From: JBBRVW01 sp038246545 | GTDB taxonomy: Bacteria; Actinomycetota; Actinomycetes; JACCUZ01 | DNA: 53,610 nucleotides | NCBI GenBank assembly: GCA_038246545.1 | Contig: JBBRVW010000033.1 | Location: forward strand, 1 to 53,610 | Direction of reading: 5' to 3' | Shown: piece after piece, positions 16,001 through 25,131 of the stretch | Layout: each line of letters begins with the position of its first letter | How positions within the stretch are numbered: the stretch's first letter is position 1 | The notes under the pieces: model-generated | Told to the model about the DNA's origin: nothing | What the model saw: only the letters and a program-made list of their open reading frames with translations | Database searches by the model: none | Program-made: the position numbers and the translations under genes

Positions 16001-17713
16001 TCATCGGGCGCGAGCGTACCAGCGGCGCCACCGCCGCGGCAGGAGGACGACACCGAGCGCGGCCAGCAGGGTGACGGCTCCCAGGACGACCCCGACCGGT
16101 GCCTGCCGGTCCGGGGGCGGCACCGGTGGACCGGGTACCCGTCGCAGGGTGAGGTCGCCCGCGGACCAGACGATCGGCAGGGCGCTCAGCCGCGCGAGCT
16201 GGCCGGTGCGGTCGGGCTGGTCGCGCTGCTCCACCACCCACCGGACGTCCTCCGCCGCCAGCGCGGCGGCGAGGTCGGCGCCGTCGTCGAGCGCCCGACG
16301 GATGCGCGCCGCGCGGGGGTCCTCGCCGCGCACCACCCGGTCGGCGAGCGGCAGGTCGTCGTTCTCGACGACGTCGGCGTCGAGCAGCCGGGGCAGCGGG
16401 TCCAGGACGACGTGGTCGTGGTTCCAGGCGTAGCGGCGGTAGTAGGTGAACGGGAACACGGCGACCGCACCCGGGGTGGCGTCGGTCGCCCGTTCGACCT
16501 CTGCCCTCAGCGCCCGCCACGACCCCGGGTACGTCGCGGGGTCGAGCCGACCGTGCACCCCCCACGCGAGGCTCGGCAGGACCGCGACCGGCACCACCAG
16601 CAGCAGCCAGGCGCCGTTGGTCACGTGGGCGCGGGCCCGCTGGGCGGCCAGGCCCGCGCAGCATGCCAGGGGCAGCACCGCGAGGGCCGCGAACTTCTGG
16701 CCGTCGCGCAGCAGGCCTCCCCCTGGGACGTGCACGACCACCGACCGCAGCAGGTCGCGGAGTCCCGGCACGGCGCCGGCCGCGGCGAGGACCAGCCCGA
16801 GGGCGCCGGCCGCGAGCACCGCGGTCGCCGTCGCTCCCCCGGTCCGGCGCCACGGTCCGGCACCTGCGGCGACGGCGGTCATCACCAGGAGCAGGGTCAC
16901 GACTGCGACGACCGTCGAGCCACGCTCCGCGGGCCACACCGCCGGGTTCCAGATGCCACCCGTGGTGAGCAGGCTCGGCAACAGCCCCAACGGGGTGTCG
17001 GCCCGCGCCGCGAACGCCGTGACGCCTTCGGGGTCGGTGGGCAGTGAGCCGGCCTGCCGCAGCGCCGGGACCAGCCAGGGCGCGGCGGCCCCGAAGGCGG
17101 TGAGGAGCGACCAGCCGAGCGGCCGCATGCGGTCCCGCCACCCCGTCCCGACCAGGAGGACCACCACGAGCAGCGTGACCATGACCAGCGCCGTGCTGCC
17201 CGCGAGGCCGGTGAGGGCGAGCACCAGGCACAGCCGCGGCACGGCACCCGGCTCCCCGCGGCGAACGGCGGTCCCGGCGCCCACCGCCCACGGCAGCGCC
17301 GCCAGCCCGAGCAGGAACCCCCAGTGCCCGATCGCCAGCCGCTCGGCGACGTACGCGTTCCAGGTGAGGGTGACGGCGGCCACCGCCCCAGCGAGCCGGG
17401 TCGGCATCAGCCGGCCGACGCCCCAGCCGCCCAGCACGAACACGGCGAGCAGCAGCACCTTCTGCACCACGTCGCCCGGGAGCACGGTCGACAGCAGCAC
17501 GACCACGAGGTCGTTCGGCACGGCGCGCGGCACCGACCCGTCGGTGCCGAGCACCCTGGCCATGAGCGGCTGGTCCGGGACGCCGACCAGGTCGTAGGCG
17601 AGCAGGTAGCCGCGCGCCAGCGCCGGCCCGAGCGCGACCAGGGCGACGACCAGGCCGGTCAGCGCTCCGACGGCGCCCGGTCCGGGGCCGACAACGGTCC
17701 GGCGGTCGGTCAC
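16001..17713 (-). CDS. Polytopic membrane protein, GT-C/YfhO-like
   Basis: A 570-residue protein with roughly twelve hydrophobic segments in the first 400 residues and a last helix at the C-terminus (VGVVLGAVTLLAALGVVLLP). Between them is an outer domain with VPGGGLLRDGQKFAAL, FPFTYYRRYAWN and VRWVVEQRD, features of large GT-C or YfhO-like envelope proteins. By size and context it resembles mycobacterial Rv0226c; this is inference from neighbourhood. Start GTG 17713 overlaps the upstream glycosyltransferase stop as GTGA. Probably transfers or handles a lipid-linked sugar at the outer face. Confidence 0.75.
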   Translation of the reverse strand: MTDRRTVVGPGPGAVGALTGLVVALVALGPALARGYLLAYDLVGVPDQPLMARVLGTDGSVPRAVPNDLVVVLLSTVLPGDVVQKVLLLAVFVLGGWGVGRLMPTRLAGAVAAVTLTWNAYVAERLAIGHWGFLLGLAALPWAVGAGTAVRRGEPGAVPRLCLVLALTGLAGSTALVMVTLLVVVLLVGTGWRDRMRPLGWSLLTAFGAAAPWLVPALRQAGSLPTDPEGVTAFAARADTPLGLLPSLLTTGGIWNPAVWPAERGSTVVAVVTLLLVMTAVAAGAGPWRRTGGATATAVLAAGALGLVLAAAGAVPGLRDLLRSVVVHVPGGGLLRDGQKFAALAVLPLACCAGLAAQRARAHVTNGAWLLLVVPVAVLPSLAWGVHGRLDPATYPGSWRALRAEVERATDATPGAVAVFPFTYYRRYAWNHDHVVLDPLPRLLDADVVENDDLPLADRVVRGEDPRAARIRRALDDGADLAAALAAEDVRWVVEQRDQPDRTGQLARLSALPIVWSAGDLTLRRVPGPPVPPPDRQAPVGVVLGAVTLLAALGVVLLPRRWRRWYARAR

Positions 17714-18789
17714 TGACGCTCGAACCCTGCGAACGCCTCGCCCATCAGGCGGGTCTGCTCCCCCAGCTCGTGATGGGCGAGCACGTGGGCGCGGTTGGCA
17801 GCGCCGAGGACGGCACGCCGGGAGGGGTCGTCCAACAGCCCGACCAGAGCGTCGGCCAGCTCTTCGGCGTCGTCGGCGACCATCGGGTTCGGTGGAGGCA
17901 CGGCCTCGTGGTTGGTTCCGCAGCGCGTCGTCACCACCGGCAGCCCGCTGGACATCGCCTCCAGGTAGGCCAGCCCGAACTGCTCGTTCCACCTCCAGGT
18001 CGCACGCGGGGCCGTGACGAAGACGGCCGACGAGCGCAGCCGCGCCGCGACGTCCCGGGGCGCTCCCGCACCCACATAGGTCACGGCCCCGGCAGTTCGG
18101 GCGGACCACGTCTGGACGAGTGGCACGAGCGGACCCCGGCCCATCACGGTCAGGTGCGCATCGGGGACCTGACGACGGACCAGATCGAAGGCCTCGAGCA
18201 CCCGGTCGATCCCCTTGTTGGCCGCGACCGGCGAGACGAACACCAGCTCCGGTCGTGGTTGCGGCTCCGGGGCCGGGCTGAAGAGCGCGGTGTCGACGCC
18301 CGGCAGCACGACGCGGATCCGTTCGTCCGGGACGTCGAGTGAGAGCAGGTGCTCGCGCGCGGCCTGGATGAAGCAGAGAAACAGGTCGGCCTCGCGGGCC
18401 CGTCGCAGAGCGCCGCGGTACGGCGGCAGCCGGTAGAGCGGCTGCCGCGGGTCGTTCTCCCACGTGAGCACCGCCTGGCGAACCTTCCTGCGCCGGGCCC
18501 AGGTGGAAGCCTGCCCGGTGACCAACGAGCAGAGCTCCAGCGACGCGATCCAGTCGGTCTCGAGGTCCAGATCGTCGAGGCCTCGCATCCAGGCGAACGC
18601 CCCCGCTTCGACGAAACGGCGGACCGGCCGGCGATACCTCATCGGCATCCACCGCTCCTGGCCGTACGGCAAGGGGTTGCCCAGCGCGGTGACCTCGGTC
18701 CCCGGCATCTGGGCGAGCCAGTGCAGCTCGCGCCCGGGCCGCTGGTCCGCGAGGGACGCCCAGAGCAACCGACGTGGGACCTCGGTCAC
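17710..18789 (-). CDS. Glycosyltransferase family 4
   Basis: A 359-residue GT-B enzyme. The C-terminal half carries VFVSPVAANKGIDRVLEAF, GRGPLVPLVQ and the E-x7-E motif EQFGLAYLEAMSSGLPVV, then TRCGTNHEAV. The N-terminal half (LLWASLADQRPGRELHW) is shorter and less standard. Start is GTG 18789, overlapping the GT2 stop by four bases; its own stop overlaps the membrane-protein start. The chain of GTGA junctions points to one polycistronic message and coupled translation. Donor and acceptor are not identifiable. Confidence 0.88.
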   Translation of the reverse strand: MTEVPRRLLWASLADQRPGRELHWLAQMPGTEVTALGNPLPYGQERWMPMRYRRPVRRFVEAGAFAWMRGLDDLDLETDWIASLELCSLVTGQASTWARRRKVRQAVLTWENDPRQPLYRLPPYRGALRRAREADLFLCFIQAAREHLLSLDVPDERIRVVLPGVDTALFSPAPEPQPRPELVFVSPVAANKGIDRVLEAFDLVRRQVPDAHLTVMGRGPLVPLVQTWSARTAGAVTYVGAGAPRDVAARLRSSAVFVTAPRATWRWNEQFGLAYLEAMSSGLPVVTTRCGTNHEAVPPPNPMVADDAEELADALVGLLDDPSRRAVLGAANRAHVLAHHELGEQTRLMGEAFAGFERQ

Positions 18790-19631
18790 GCCGGCGCGCC
18801 GGTGGTCGCCCGGAGCCGACGCCGCCCCAGCGCGTACCCGACGCCGTACGCCGCCGCCTCGGCGACCCGCATGACCACGATGCCGGCGGCCAGCACGGGA
18901 TGTGCGAGCAGCCGTCTGCGGTGCCGGACGAAGGCGGCGGCCGTACCGGCGCCCTGGGCGCGCAGGGCCCCCGGGTGCACCGCAGCGAACGCCGGCAGGC
19001 TGGCCCCGTAGTAGACCCGTTTGCGGAGGATGCCCGCGAGGGTCAGCCGCCCCTCGTCGTGAAGGATGTGCACGGCCGGCGAGTGTGCGAGCCTCGCGCC
19101 GGAAAGGTCCAGGCGACGGCGGAGGTCGACGTCCTCGGGGCCAGACATGGTGGCGTCGAAGCCGCCGAGGCCGACCAGCACGGATCGCCTGAGCAGCCGC
19201 GGGTAGTAGAGCGCCGGGTCGTCCAGGTAGCAGGTGCGTTCCAACCGCCGGCAGTCGCTCCAGAAGCCCGGACCGATGCTGAGCTCGGGGACCGAGACTG
19301 CGTCGGCACCGGCGTCGAGCGCGGTGGCCAGCGCCAGCCTGACGGTCGCGGGCGGCAGGACCATGTCGGAGTCGACCCACATCACCCACTCGCCGCTGGC
19401 AAGTTCCGTGCCCGCGTTGCGCTGGGCGCTGCGCTCGGGACCGCCCCGGACCGCGACCTGGGCCCGCGCCCGGGCGACCTCGAAGCTGCCGTCGTCGCTG
19501 TCGTTGTCGACCACGATCAGCTCGACGTCAGGATGGTCCTGGGCCAGGACCGAGTCCAGGCAGGCCGCGAGGGTCCGGACCACGTTGCGGGTCGGCACCA
19601 CCACCGACACCCGGCCCGCGCGCTCAGTCAC
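18786..19631 (-). CDS. Glycosyltransferase family 2
   Basis: A 281-residue GT-A enzyme. Classic GT2 features are VSVVVPTRNVVRTL at the N-terminus, LIVVDNDSDDGS, a DxD-type metal site in MWVDSDMVLP, and GGFDATMSGPEDVDL, where the ED pair marks the acceptor/catalytic region. No clear transmembrane domain is present, but the hydrophobic C-terminus (VLAAGIVVMRVAEAAAYGVGYAL) may associate with the membrane. GTG 19631 overlaps the AftD-like stop by eight bases. Probably adds a sugar to a lipid-linked intermediate in the cytoplasm. Confidence 0.89.
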   Translation of the reverse strand: MTERAGRVSVVVPTRNVVRTLAACLDSVLAQDHPDVELIVVDNDSDDGSFEVARARAQVAVRGGPERSAQRNAGTELASGEWVMWVDSDMVLPPATVRLALATALDAGADAVSVPELSIGPGFWSDCRRLERTCYLDDPALYYPRLLRRSVLVGLGGFDATMSGPEDVDLRRRLDLSGARLAHSPAVHILHDEGRLTLAGILRKRVYYGASLPAFAAVHPGALRAQGAGTAAAFVRHRRRLLAHPVLAAGIVVMRVAEAAAYGVGYALGRRRLRATTGAPA

Positions 19632-22600
19632 GGCGGGCGAGTCTGCCAGAGGGGTCCTCGAGCTCCTGACGCACAGCACCAGTCACGAGCAGCAGCAGGC
19701 CGGCCGCCGCGACGGAGTTCGACCACGGATTCCCCGTCACGAGCTGCGGTGTCACCTGGTGCCAGCGGTCCGAGTTCCCCGCGATCCAGATGACCGGGAG
19801 AGCGGCCCAGCACGCGAGGCCGGCCCGGAGCAGCGCGGAGGCTGCCAGTCGCCGTACCAGGTCGACCGCTCCGAGGACCAGACCGAGGACTCCCAGCCAC
19901 ACCCCGCCGACGACGAACACCAGGACCGCGGTCAGGAACCAGCCCACGACCGCGGCGCGCCGGGTGTCGCGCGACCGGAGACGGTCAGGCAGAGCTCCGA
20001 CGGGCTGGGTCCCACGAGGTGCGGGTGCCGGTTCGGGTGCCGGTGCGAGGGCCCCGCGATCTCGGCCACCCAGGATGACCAGGGCGGCTGCACCGCCCAC
20101 GGTCGCCACGGAGACGCCGATGGCGGCGTCCGCGGGACGCTGGGGGCCGTAGCGGATGCTGATGCGGTGCGGGCCGGGGTCGCGCACCTGCCAGCCCGCC
20201 GAGTACCCGTCGACCACGGACGGAGCGCCCAGGTCTCGGCCGTCGATTGAGGCGCGCCACCGCGGGTCGAACGCCTGGCCCAGCACCAGCGTGTAGGGCG
20301 CCCGAGCCGCTCCCACCTGCAGGTCGAACGACGTCGGCCGGGACGAGGTCACGGTGAGGTGCGGTCCCGGCGAAGGTGCCACCGGGAGCTCGCCGATGAC
20401 GTCGCGCAGGACGAGCTGGTCGAGGACCCACCCGCCCTTCTCGCTCAGCCGGTGAGCACCGGCGTCGAGTCGCAGCCGCCGCCCACCGCACGGTCCGAAC
20501 AAGGTCGGGTCGACACCGGTGATCGGCTGAGTCAGTCGGACGAGCAACGGGTTGCCGTCGGCCGTGGCAACGGCGATGCAGGCACGGGCCGCCAGCTCGG
20601 GGTCGTGGGTCACACGCGCGCCCCCGAAGCCGACCTCGGCGATCCGGACGGCGCCGGGTCCCTTCCGCGCCAGGATCGTGAGCGTGAGAGACGTCGCCAG
20701 GCGCGGCGGGAAGGTCAGGCGCGTTCGGCCGGGATGGGCCGGGAAGTCCCCGACGACGTGGCCGTCCAGCGCCACTCTGACCACGGACGCCCAGCCGAGA
20801 TCCGGGGTCGTGGCCCGTGGCTGGCGCAGGTCGACGTGGTCGAGACGTCGCGACGGCGCCGAGACCGTCAGGGTCTCCCCTACGACGTCGCGGCCGGGAA
20901 CCCAGGCGGTCGCCGGGTCGCCGTCCAGAGCCGCCGAGGCGCGGACAGTCGGCAGGTCGAAGGCCCGCGACGACGACGTGGCCAGCACCACGCCGTCGGC
21001 ACCCGCCAGGGTGTCGAGCTCCCCCTCGGGTAGGTCTGCCGTGGCCTGAGCGACACCGTAGGGGCGGAACGTGCGGCTCCCGGGCAACGAGAAGCCTCGC
21101 TCCAGGCCCGTCTCTTCGTCGTCGGTGGGATCTGCGGGCACCCCGCTCACCCGGGAGAGGGCGACGTCGAGGGGCGTGAGCGCCAAGCGGCGGGAGAGAT
21201 CAGCATCCATCTGGGACGCCCGTCGCTGCAGAGTCACGGGTAGCCGGGCCGCTCGCTGGACCCGGAGACCGGGAGCAGTGACCTCGGCGATCCCGACCTG
21301 GTTGAAGCCGGCACCCTGGATCCCGAGGACCGTCACCCGCAGCCGGCTCCCGAGAACACCACCGAGGTGCGCCGTCGCTGTGCCGTCGGACCCGACCCGG
21401 ACGTCGTCCGAAGCACCGTCCGGCCCGGCCGACACCCGCACCCTGGAGATGCGCACGGCCCCGAGATCCGCGGTGTGGACCACGACGCGATCCCACCTGA
21501 CCTCGTGCTTCAGCCGCACGTCCAGGTGCTCCCCCGGGGCGTTGCGGAAGTCTCCGAACCGCCAGGACGTGTCGAGCCTGCCATCGACCGCGTTCTCGGG
21601 AGCGGCCTGGGGAAAGGTGCCGAAGGCCGATCCGACGGCGGATGCGGTCGCGCGACCGCCGATGCTCAGCAGGACGGTCTGGTCCGCGCTGGTGCCCAAC
21701 GCCCGGGTGGCGCCTGGGTCCTCGGCAGGGCGCAAGAGAGGACCTTGCCCGTCGACCAGGCGCCCCGCGACTGTTGTCCGCCGCCGGTTCGTGTCCGTCA
21801 GGACGATGCGGTTCTGCGCCCCCAGGAGCGGGCGCAGCTCGTCGTCCGGGAGGTCGGCCAGGTAGCGGAACCCAGCCCCGGCGGGAAGCAGCCCGCCCTG
21901 CTGCGCCTGCGTCACGCCGTAGCCGTCGCCGGCGAGCAGAACCGTGCCCGGCAGCGACTCGGTGCGGACCGGGTCGTCAGCGCCGACGACCTCGTAGTGC
22001 TGCACCGGCGGGAGCGCCGCCTCGAACGCGTCCGCGGGCGGCACCGTCGAGGACCGGGTGTTCTCGCCGGGTCGACCGAAGTTCCTCACCGGCCGGAGGC
22101 CGGGGTCACCGTTGACGACGGCCTGGAGGGCGGCCGGTCGGGCACCCGCTGTCTTCTCCCAGACGATGTCGTTCCGCAGGACGACGTCACCCACCCCGAG
22201 GTAGCGCGCGTACGTCGACAGCCCCGCCGGCGGCATGGAGCCTTCCTGCAGCTGGATGTCCGCCGCCGCGAGGAGGTTGGCTGCGGCGGGCGCCGTGACA
22301 GGAATGACGGTGCGGACCAGTGCCGGGCGTCGCAACAACGAGTTGGTCAGGTCGTCCGGCCGTTCCCTTGTCCACCGGTAGTTGGCGGAGACCTCACCCG
22401 GCACCAGCCACACGCGCTGGTCCGAAGCCCCTTCGTCGAGGCTCGCCGCAGCGGCCCGCCAGTAGCCGGGCACCTCGAATGGACTGATGTAGAGGTTGCC
22501 GTTGAGGGCGGGCACCGCCGAACCCAGGAGGGCGACGAGGAGGACCAGCCCGGCTCCCACCCGGCGCCGTGGGCTGTGCTGTCCGCCGAGCCAGGCAACC

Positions 22601-23787
22601 GCAGCGGCGCCGACGAGAAGGCTGGCGGCCAGGACCAGCGAGGCCCCCGCCTTGTTCGTCGTCCTGAAGGCCGCCAGTCCCGGTACGTCGTTCAGTGCCC
22701 AGCGCAACGCCCGCCCGAACAACGTCGGCTGGCCGGGCGGGAACAGACCCACCATCACGAGACCCGTCGCCACCAGGGCGCACAGCGCGATGATGCGCAG
22801 CCGGCCGCGGGCGACGACCACGGACAGCCCGACCACGGCGGTGAACGCGTACGACGCCACGAGCTGGGGGGCGCTGACGAGGTAGCCGACGTGCTCCGGG
22901 ACCCAGGGCCCGGACGAGTCCCGACCGTAGAGCGGCCAGATGCCCAGCCCCCGGAGGACCTCTGCCCAGGACGAGGTGGACGCGATGCCTGACAAGGTCT
23001 CGGAGTTGGACACGACGACGCCGCCGGCGCCCAGAGCGGCGACTGTCGGCACGAGCCAGTAGACCGACAGCAGGGTGGCCATCCCGACGCAGCGCGCGAG
23101 CACACGAGCGACCTCCGCCCAGGACCTTCCGGCCCGCGACCTGGCGAGCAGCACGAGGAAAGGGGCCGAGACGAGCTGCATCACGGCGATCACCCCGGCG
23201 TTCATGCCGGTGGTCGCCATGAAGAGCAGACCGACGGCCGCCGGCCAACGCCAGCCCCCACCGGTCTCGACCGCGCGCACGAGTGCCCACATGAACCACG
23301 GCAGCACGGCGTACGGCCAGAGGATCCCGAGCGTGGCGCCGGCGACCACGGTGTACGGGTTCGCGACGTAGACGACGGCGGCGACGAGCGGCCCCCACGC
23401 GTCGCCAGGTCGCGGCGACAGGTGGGCGAACAACCGAGCTGCACCGAGTGCAGCCGCGGTCAGGAGGACCCCGTGCAGGATCCGGAACGAGACCTCGGGA
23501 CCCGCCCCCAGGGAGTGCAACAGTCCGACGACTCCCGCCACGGGCGCAAGCCCCACGTTGAAGCTGGGAAAGCCCAGCTGGGGATCCGCCTGCCAGGTCG
23601 AGAGGTAGGACCAGAAGGACCGCCACGGCGCGACGTACACCTCGGGCTTGATGTCGACCACGACGTCGCCGGCGGAGTTGAGGAACACCACCATCTGGAG
23701 CACGAGCCAGAGAACAAGGCCGACAACCTGCGGAGCGCGGGGCCGGAAAGTCAGCATTCGTGCGGCGGGCCGTCGCGTCACCGTCAT
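19624..23787 (-). CDS. Second AftD-like (DUF3367) GT-C glycosyltransferase
   Basis: A 1387-residue paralogue of the AftD protein. N-terminal region: a first helix (VGLVLWLVLQMVVFLN), then DIKPEVYVAPWRSFW and PQLGFPSFNVGLAPV in place of the AftD DTKLDL and QNQAYG motifs, followed by about ten helices and a large outer domain. Discoidin-like motifs occur near residues 732 (AVDGRLDTSWRFG) and 954 (AALDGDPATAWVPG). C-terminal helices end at DPSGRLARRD. Start ATG 23787 is supported by GAGGG six bases ahead; ATG 23799 and GTG 23814 are possible. It heads the operon running to DUF2613. The changed signature suggests a different donor or acceptor from aftD. Confidence 0.86.
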   Translation of the reverse strand: MTVTRRPAARMLTFRPRAPQVVGLVLWLVLQMVVFLNSAGDVVVDIKPEVYVAPWRSFWSYLSTWQADPQLGFPSFNVGLAPVAGVVGLLHSLGAGPEVSFRILHGVLLTAAALGAARLFAHLSPRPGDAWGPLVAAVVYVANPYTVVAGATLGILWPYAVLPWFMWALVRAVETGGGWRWPAAVGLLFMATTGMNAGVIAVMQLVSAPFLVLLARSRAGRSWAEVARVLARCVGMATLLSVYWLVPTVAALGAGGVVVSNSETLSGIASTSSWAEVLRGLGIWPLYGRDSSGPWVPEHVGYLVSAPQLVASYAFTAVVGLSVVVARGRLRIIALCALVATGLVMVGLFPPGQPTLFGRALRWALNDVPGLAAFRTTNKAGASLVLAASLLVGAAAVAWLGGQHSPRRRVGAGLVLLVALLGSAVPALNGNLYISPFEVPGYWRAAAASLDEGASDQRVWLVPGEVSANYRWTRERPDDLTNSLLRRPALVRTVIPVTAPAAANLLAAADIQLQEGSMPPAGLSTYARYLGVGDVVLRNDIVWEKTAGARPAALQAVVNGDPGLRPVRNFGRPGENTRSSTVPPADAFEAALPPVQHYEVVGADDPVRTESLPGTVLLAGDGYGVTQAQQGGLLPAGAGFRYLADLPDDELRPLLGAQNRIVLTDTNRRRTTVAGRLVDGQGPLLRPAEDPGATRALGTSADQTVLLSIGGRATASAVGSAFGTFPQAAPENAVDGRLDTSWRFGDFRNAPGEHLDVRLKHEVRWDRVVVHTADLGAVRISRVRVSAGPDGASDDVRVGSDGTATAHLGGVLGSRLRVTVLGIQGAGFNQVGIAEVTAPGLRVQRAARLPVTLQRRASQMDADLSRRLALTPLDVALSRVSGVPADPTDDEETGLERGFSLPGSRTFRPYGVAQATADLPEGELDTLAGADGVVLATSSSRAFDLPTVRASAALDGDPATAWVPGRDVVGETLTVSAPSRRLDHVDLRQPRATTPDLGWASVVRVALDGHVVGDFPAHPGRTRLTFPPRLATSLTLTILARKGPGAVRIAEVGFGGARVTHDPELAARACIAVATADGNPLLVRLTQPITGVDPTLFGPCGGRRLRLDAGAHRLSEKGGWVLDQLVLRDVIGELPVAPSPGPHLTVTSSRPTSFDLQVGAARAPYTLVLGQAFDPRWRASIDGRDLGAPSVVDGYSAGWQVRDPGPHRISIRYGPQRPADAAIGVSVATVGGAAALVILGGRDRGALAPAPEPAPAPRGTQPVGALPDRLRSRDTRRAAVVGWFLTAVLVFVVGGVWLGVLGLVLGAVDLVRRLAASALLRAGLACWAALPVIWIAGNSDRWHQVTPQLVTGNPWSNSVAAAGLLLLVTGAVRQELEDPSGRLARRD

Positions 23788-23847
23788 GATGGCCCTCATC
23801 CTAGAAGCCGCCACACAGCGGTCGAGGTCTACTCTGGCGCCGCCCTC

Positions 23848-25131
23848 GTGTCATGGAAGGTTGAGTCGTTGTCGAACCCGCGTGCGCCCTGGTCGCCGCG
23901 AGCCACCAGCACCCTCTACGGCGCAGCCTCCCTCCTGGCCAACTTCCTGGGATACCTGTTCCTCGTGGCGTTGTCCCGGGTCCTGGGGCCAGCGGAGTAC
24001 GGCGCCGCCGGAGCCTTGCTGGGAGTGGGCGTCATCGGCAGCATCTTGTCGGTGTCTCTGCAGCTCGTGGTCGCACGAGCCGTCTCCGCGGACTCGTCGG
24101 GAGGCTCGACGACGTCCGCGCGGTTCGCGATCAGCCTCGCCGCTGCGACGACGATCGTGGCCTGGGCCTGCACTCCCGCAGTGATGCACTACCTGCACCT
24201 CTCCAGCCCCTGGCCGTCGATCTGGGTGGGTGCCACCCTTGCTCCGATGACGGTGGCGGGCGCGCTCATGGGCCACCTGCTCGGGCGTCAGAACTTCGTC
24301 CGACTCGCGGTCGCCACCGTGATGGTCTCGGCCGCCCGCCTGGTCGCCGCGCTCGTCACCGCGGTCGCCGGGTGGGGCCTGACCGGGGCCCTTGCCTCCC
24401 TGACGGTGGCCACGGCAGGCGCGACCGTGCTGCTCGCCAGGCTCGCCGACGTGCCGCAGTGGTGGCGCGATACGCACGCGATGTGGCGGCGAGACCTCGT
24501 GGACGTCGCCCGTGCCGCGGAACGGGTCGCCGCCTTCCTCGTGCTCACCAATCTCGACGTCCTCCTCGCCCGGCACTACCTGCCGGCCCACGAGGCAGGG
24601 ATCTACGCGTTCGGGTCGCTCTTCGCCAAGGCCGGGCTGTGGGGGCCGCAGTTCTTCGCCGTCGTGGCGTTCCCCCGCCTCGCGGCGAGCCCGAGCCCGA
24701 CCAGGCTCTACCTGGCGACCGCAGGCGCCACGGCCGTGTTCGGTGCCGCGCTCGTCGGCGCCGCGACGCTGGTGGCCGAACCCTTGATCCGTGCGTTGTC
24801 GGGCGAGGAGTTCGTGGCGGCCGCTGCCTACGCACCCGGGTTCGCGCTTCTGGGGACAGCCTTCGCCCTCGTGAACCTGTCGCTCGTCGCGAGCGTGGCG
24901 GTCCGAGAGGGTTTGTTCGGGGTGGCGACCTGGCTCTGTGCACTCGTCCAGGTGGTCGTCGTCTCGGCTTGGCGGCACGACAGCATCGGGCAGGTGCTGA
25001 CGGCCTGCACCGTCATCGCAGTCTGCACCGCCGCCGTGGGCGGCCTCCTGACCTTGACCAGGCGACCCGGCGCGGCCGGCGCGCTACCCCCCGAGGTCCC
25101 GACCCCCGGCGCCGCTGCCCTGCTCGGATGA
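23848..25131 (+). CDS. Wzx-like polysaccharide flippase / oligosaccharide translocase
   Basis: A protein of about 427 residues with twelve or so membrane helices, starting STLYGAASLLANFLGYLFLVALSRVLGPAEYG, the hallmark of the MOP/Wzx family that flips lipid-linked oligosaccharides. GTG 23848 lies 13 bases after a TACTCT box (leaderless possibility). An in-frame TTG at 23869 has GGAAGG eight bases ahead and may be the true start, removing seven residues. It is divergent from the AftD-like operon with 60 bases between starts, so the two halves may share regulation. Its 3' end overlaps the convergent methyltransferase by 48 bases. Confidence 0.85.
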   Translation: MSWKVESLSNPRAPWSPRATSTLYGAASLLANFLGYLFLVALSRVLGPAEYGAAGALLGVGVIGSILSVSLQLVVARAVSADSSGGSTTSARFAISLAAATTIVAWACTPAVMHYLHLSSPWPSIWVGATLAPMTVAGALMGHLLGRQNFVRLAVATVMVSAARLVAALVTAVAGWGLTGALASLTVATAGATVLLARLADVPQWWRDTHAMWRRDLVDVARAAERVAAFLVLTNLDVLLARHYLPAHEAGIYAFGSLFAKAGLWGPQFFAVVAFPRLAASPSPTRLYLATAGATAVFGAALVGAATLVAEPLIRALSGEEFVAAAAYAPGFALLGTAFALVNLSLVASVAVREGLFGVATWLCALVQVVVVSAWRHDSIGQVLTACTVIAVCTAAVGGLLTLTRRPGAAGALPPEVPTPGAAALLG

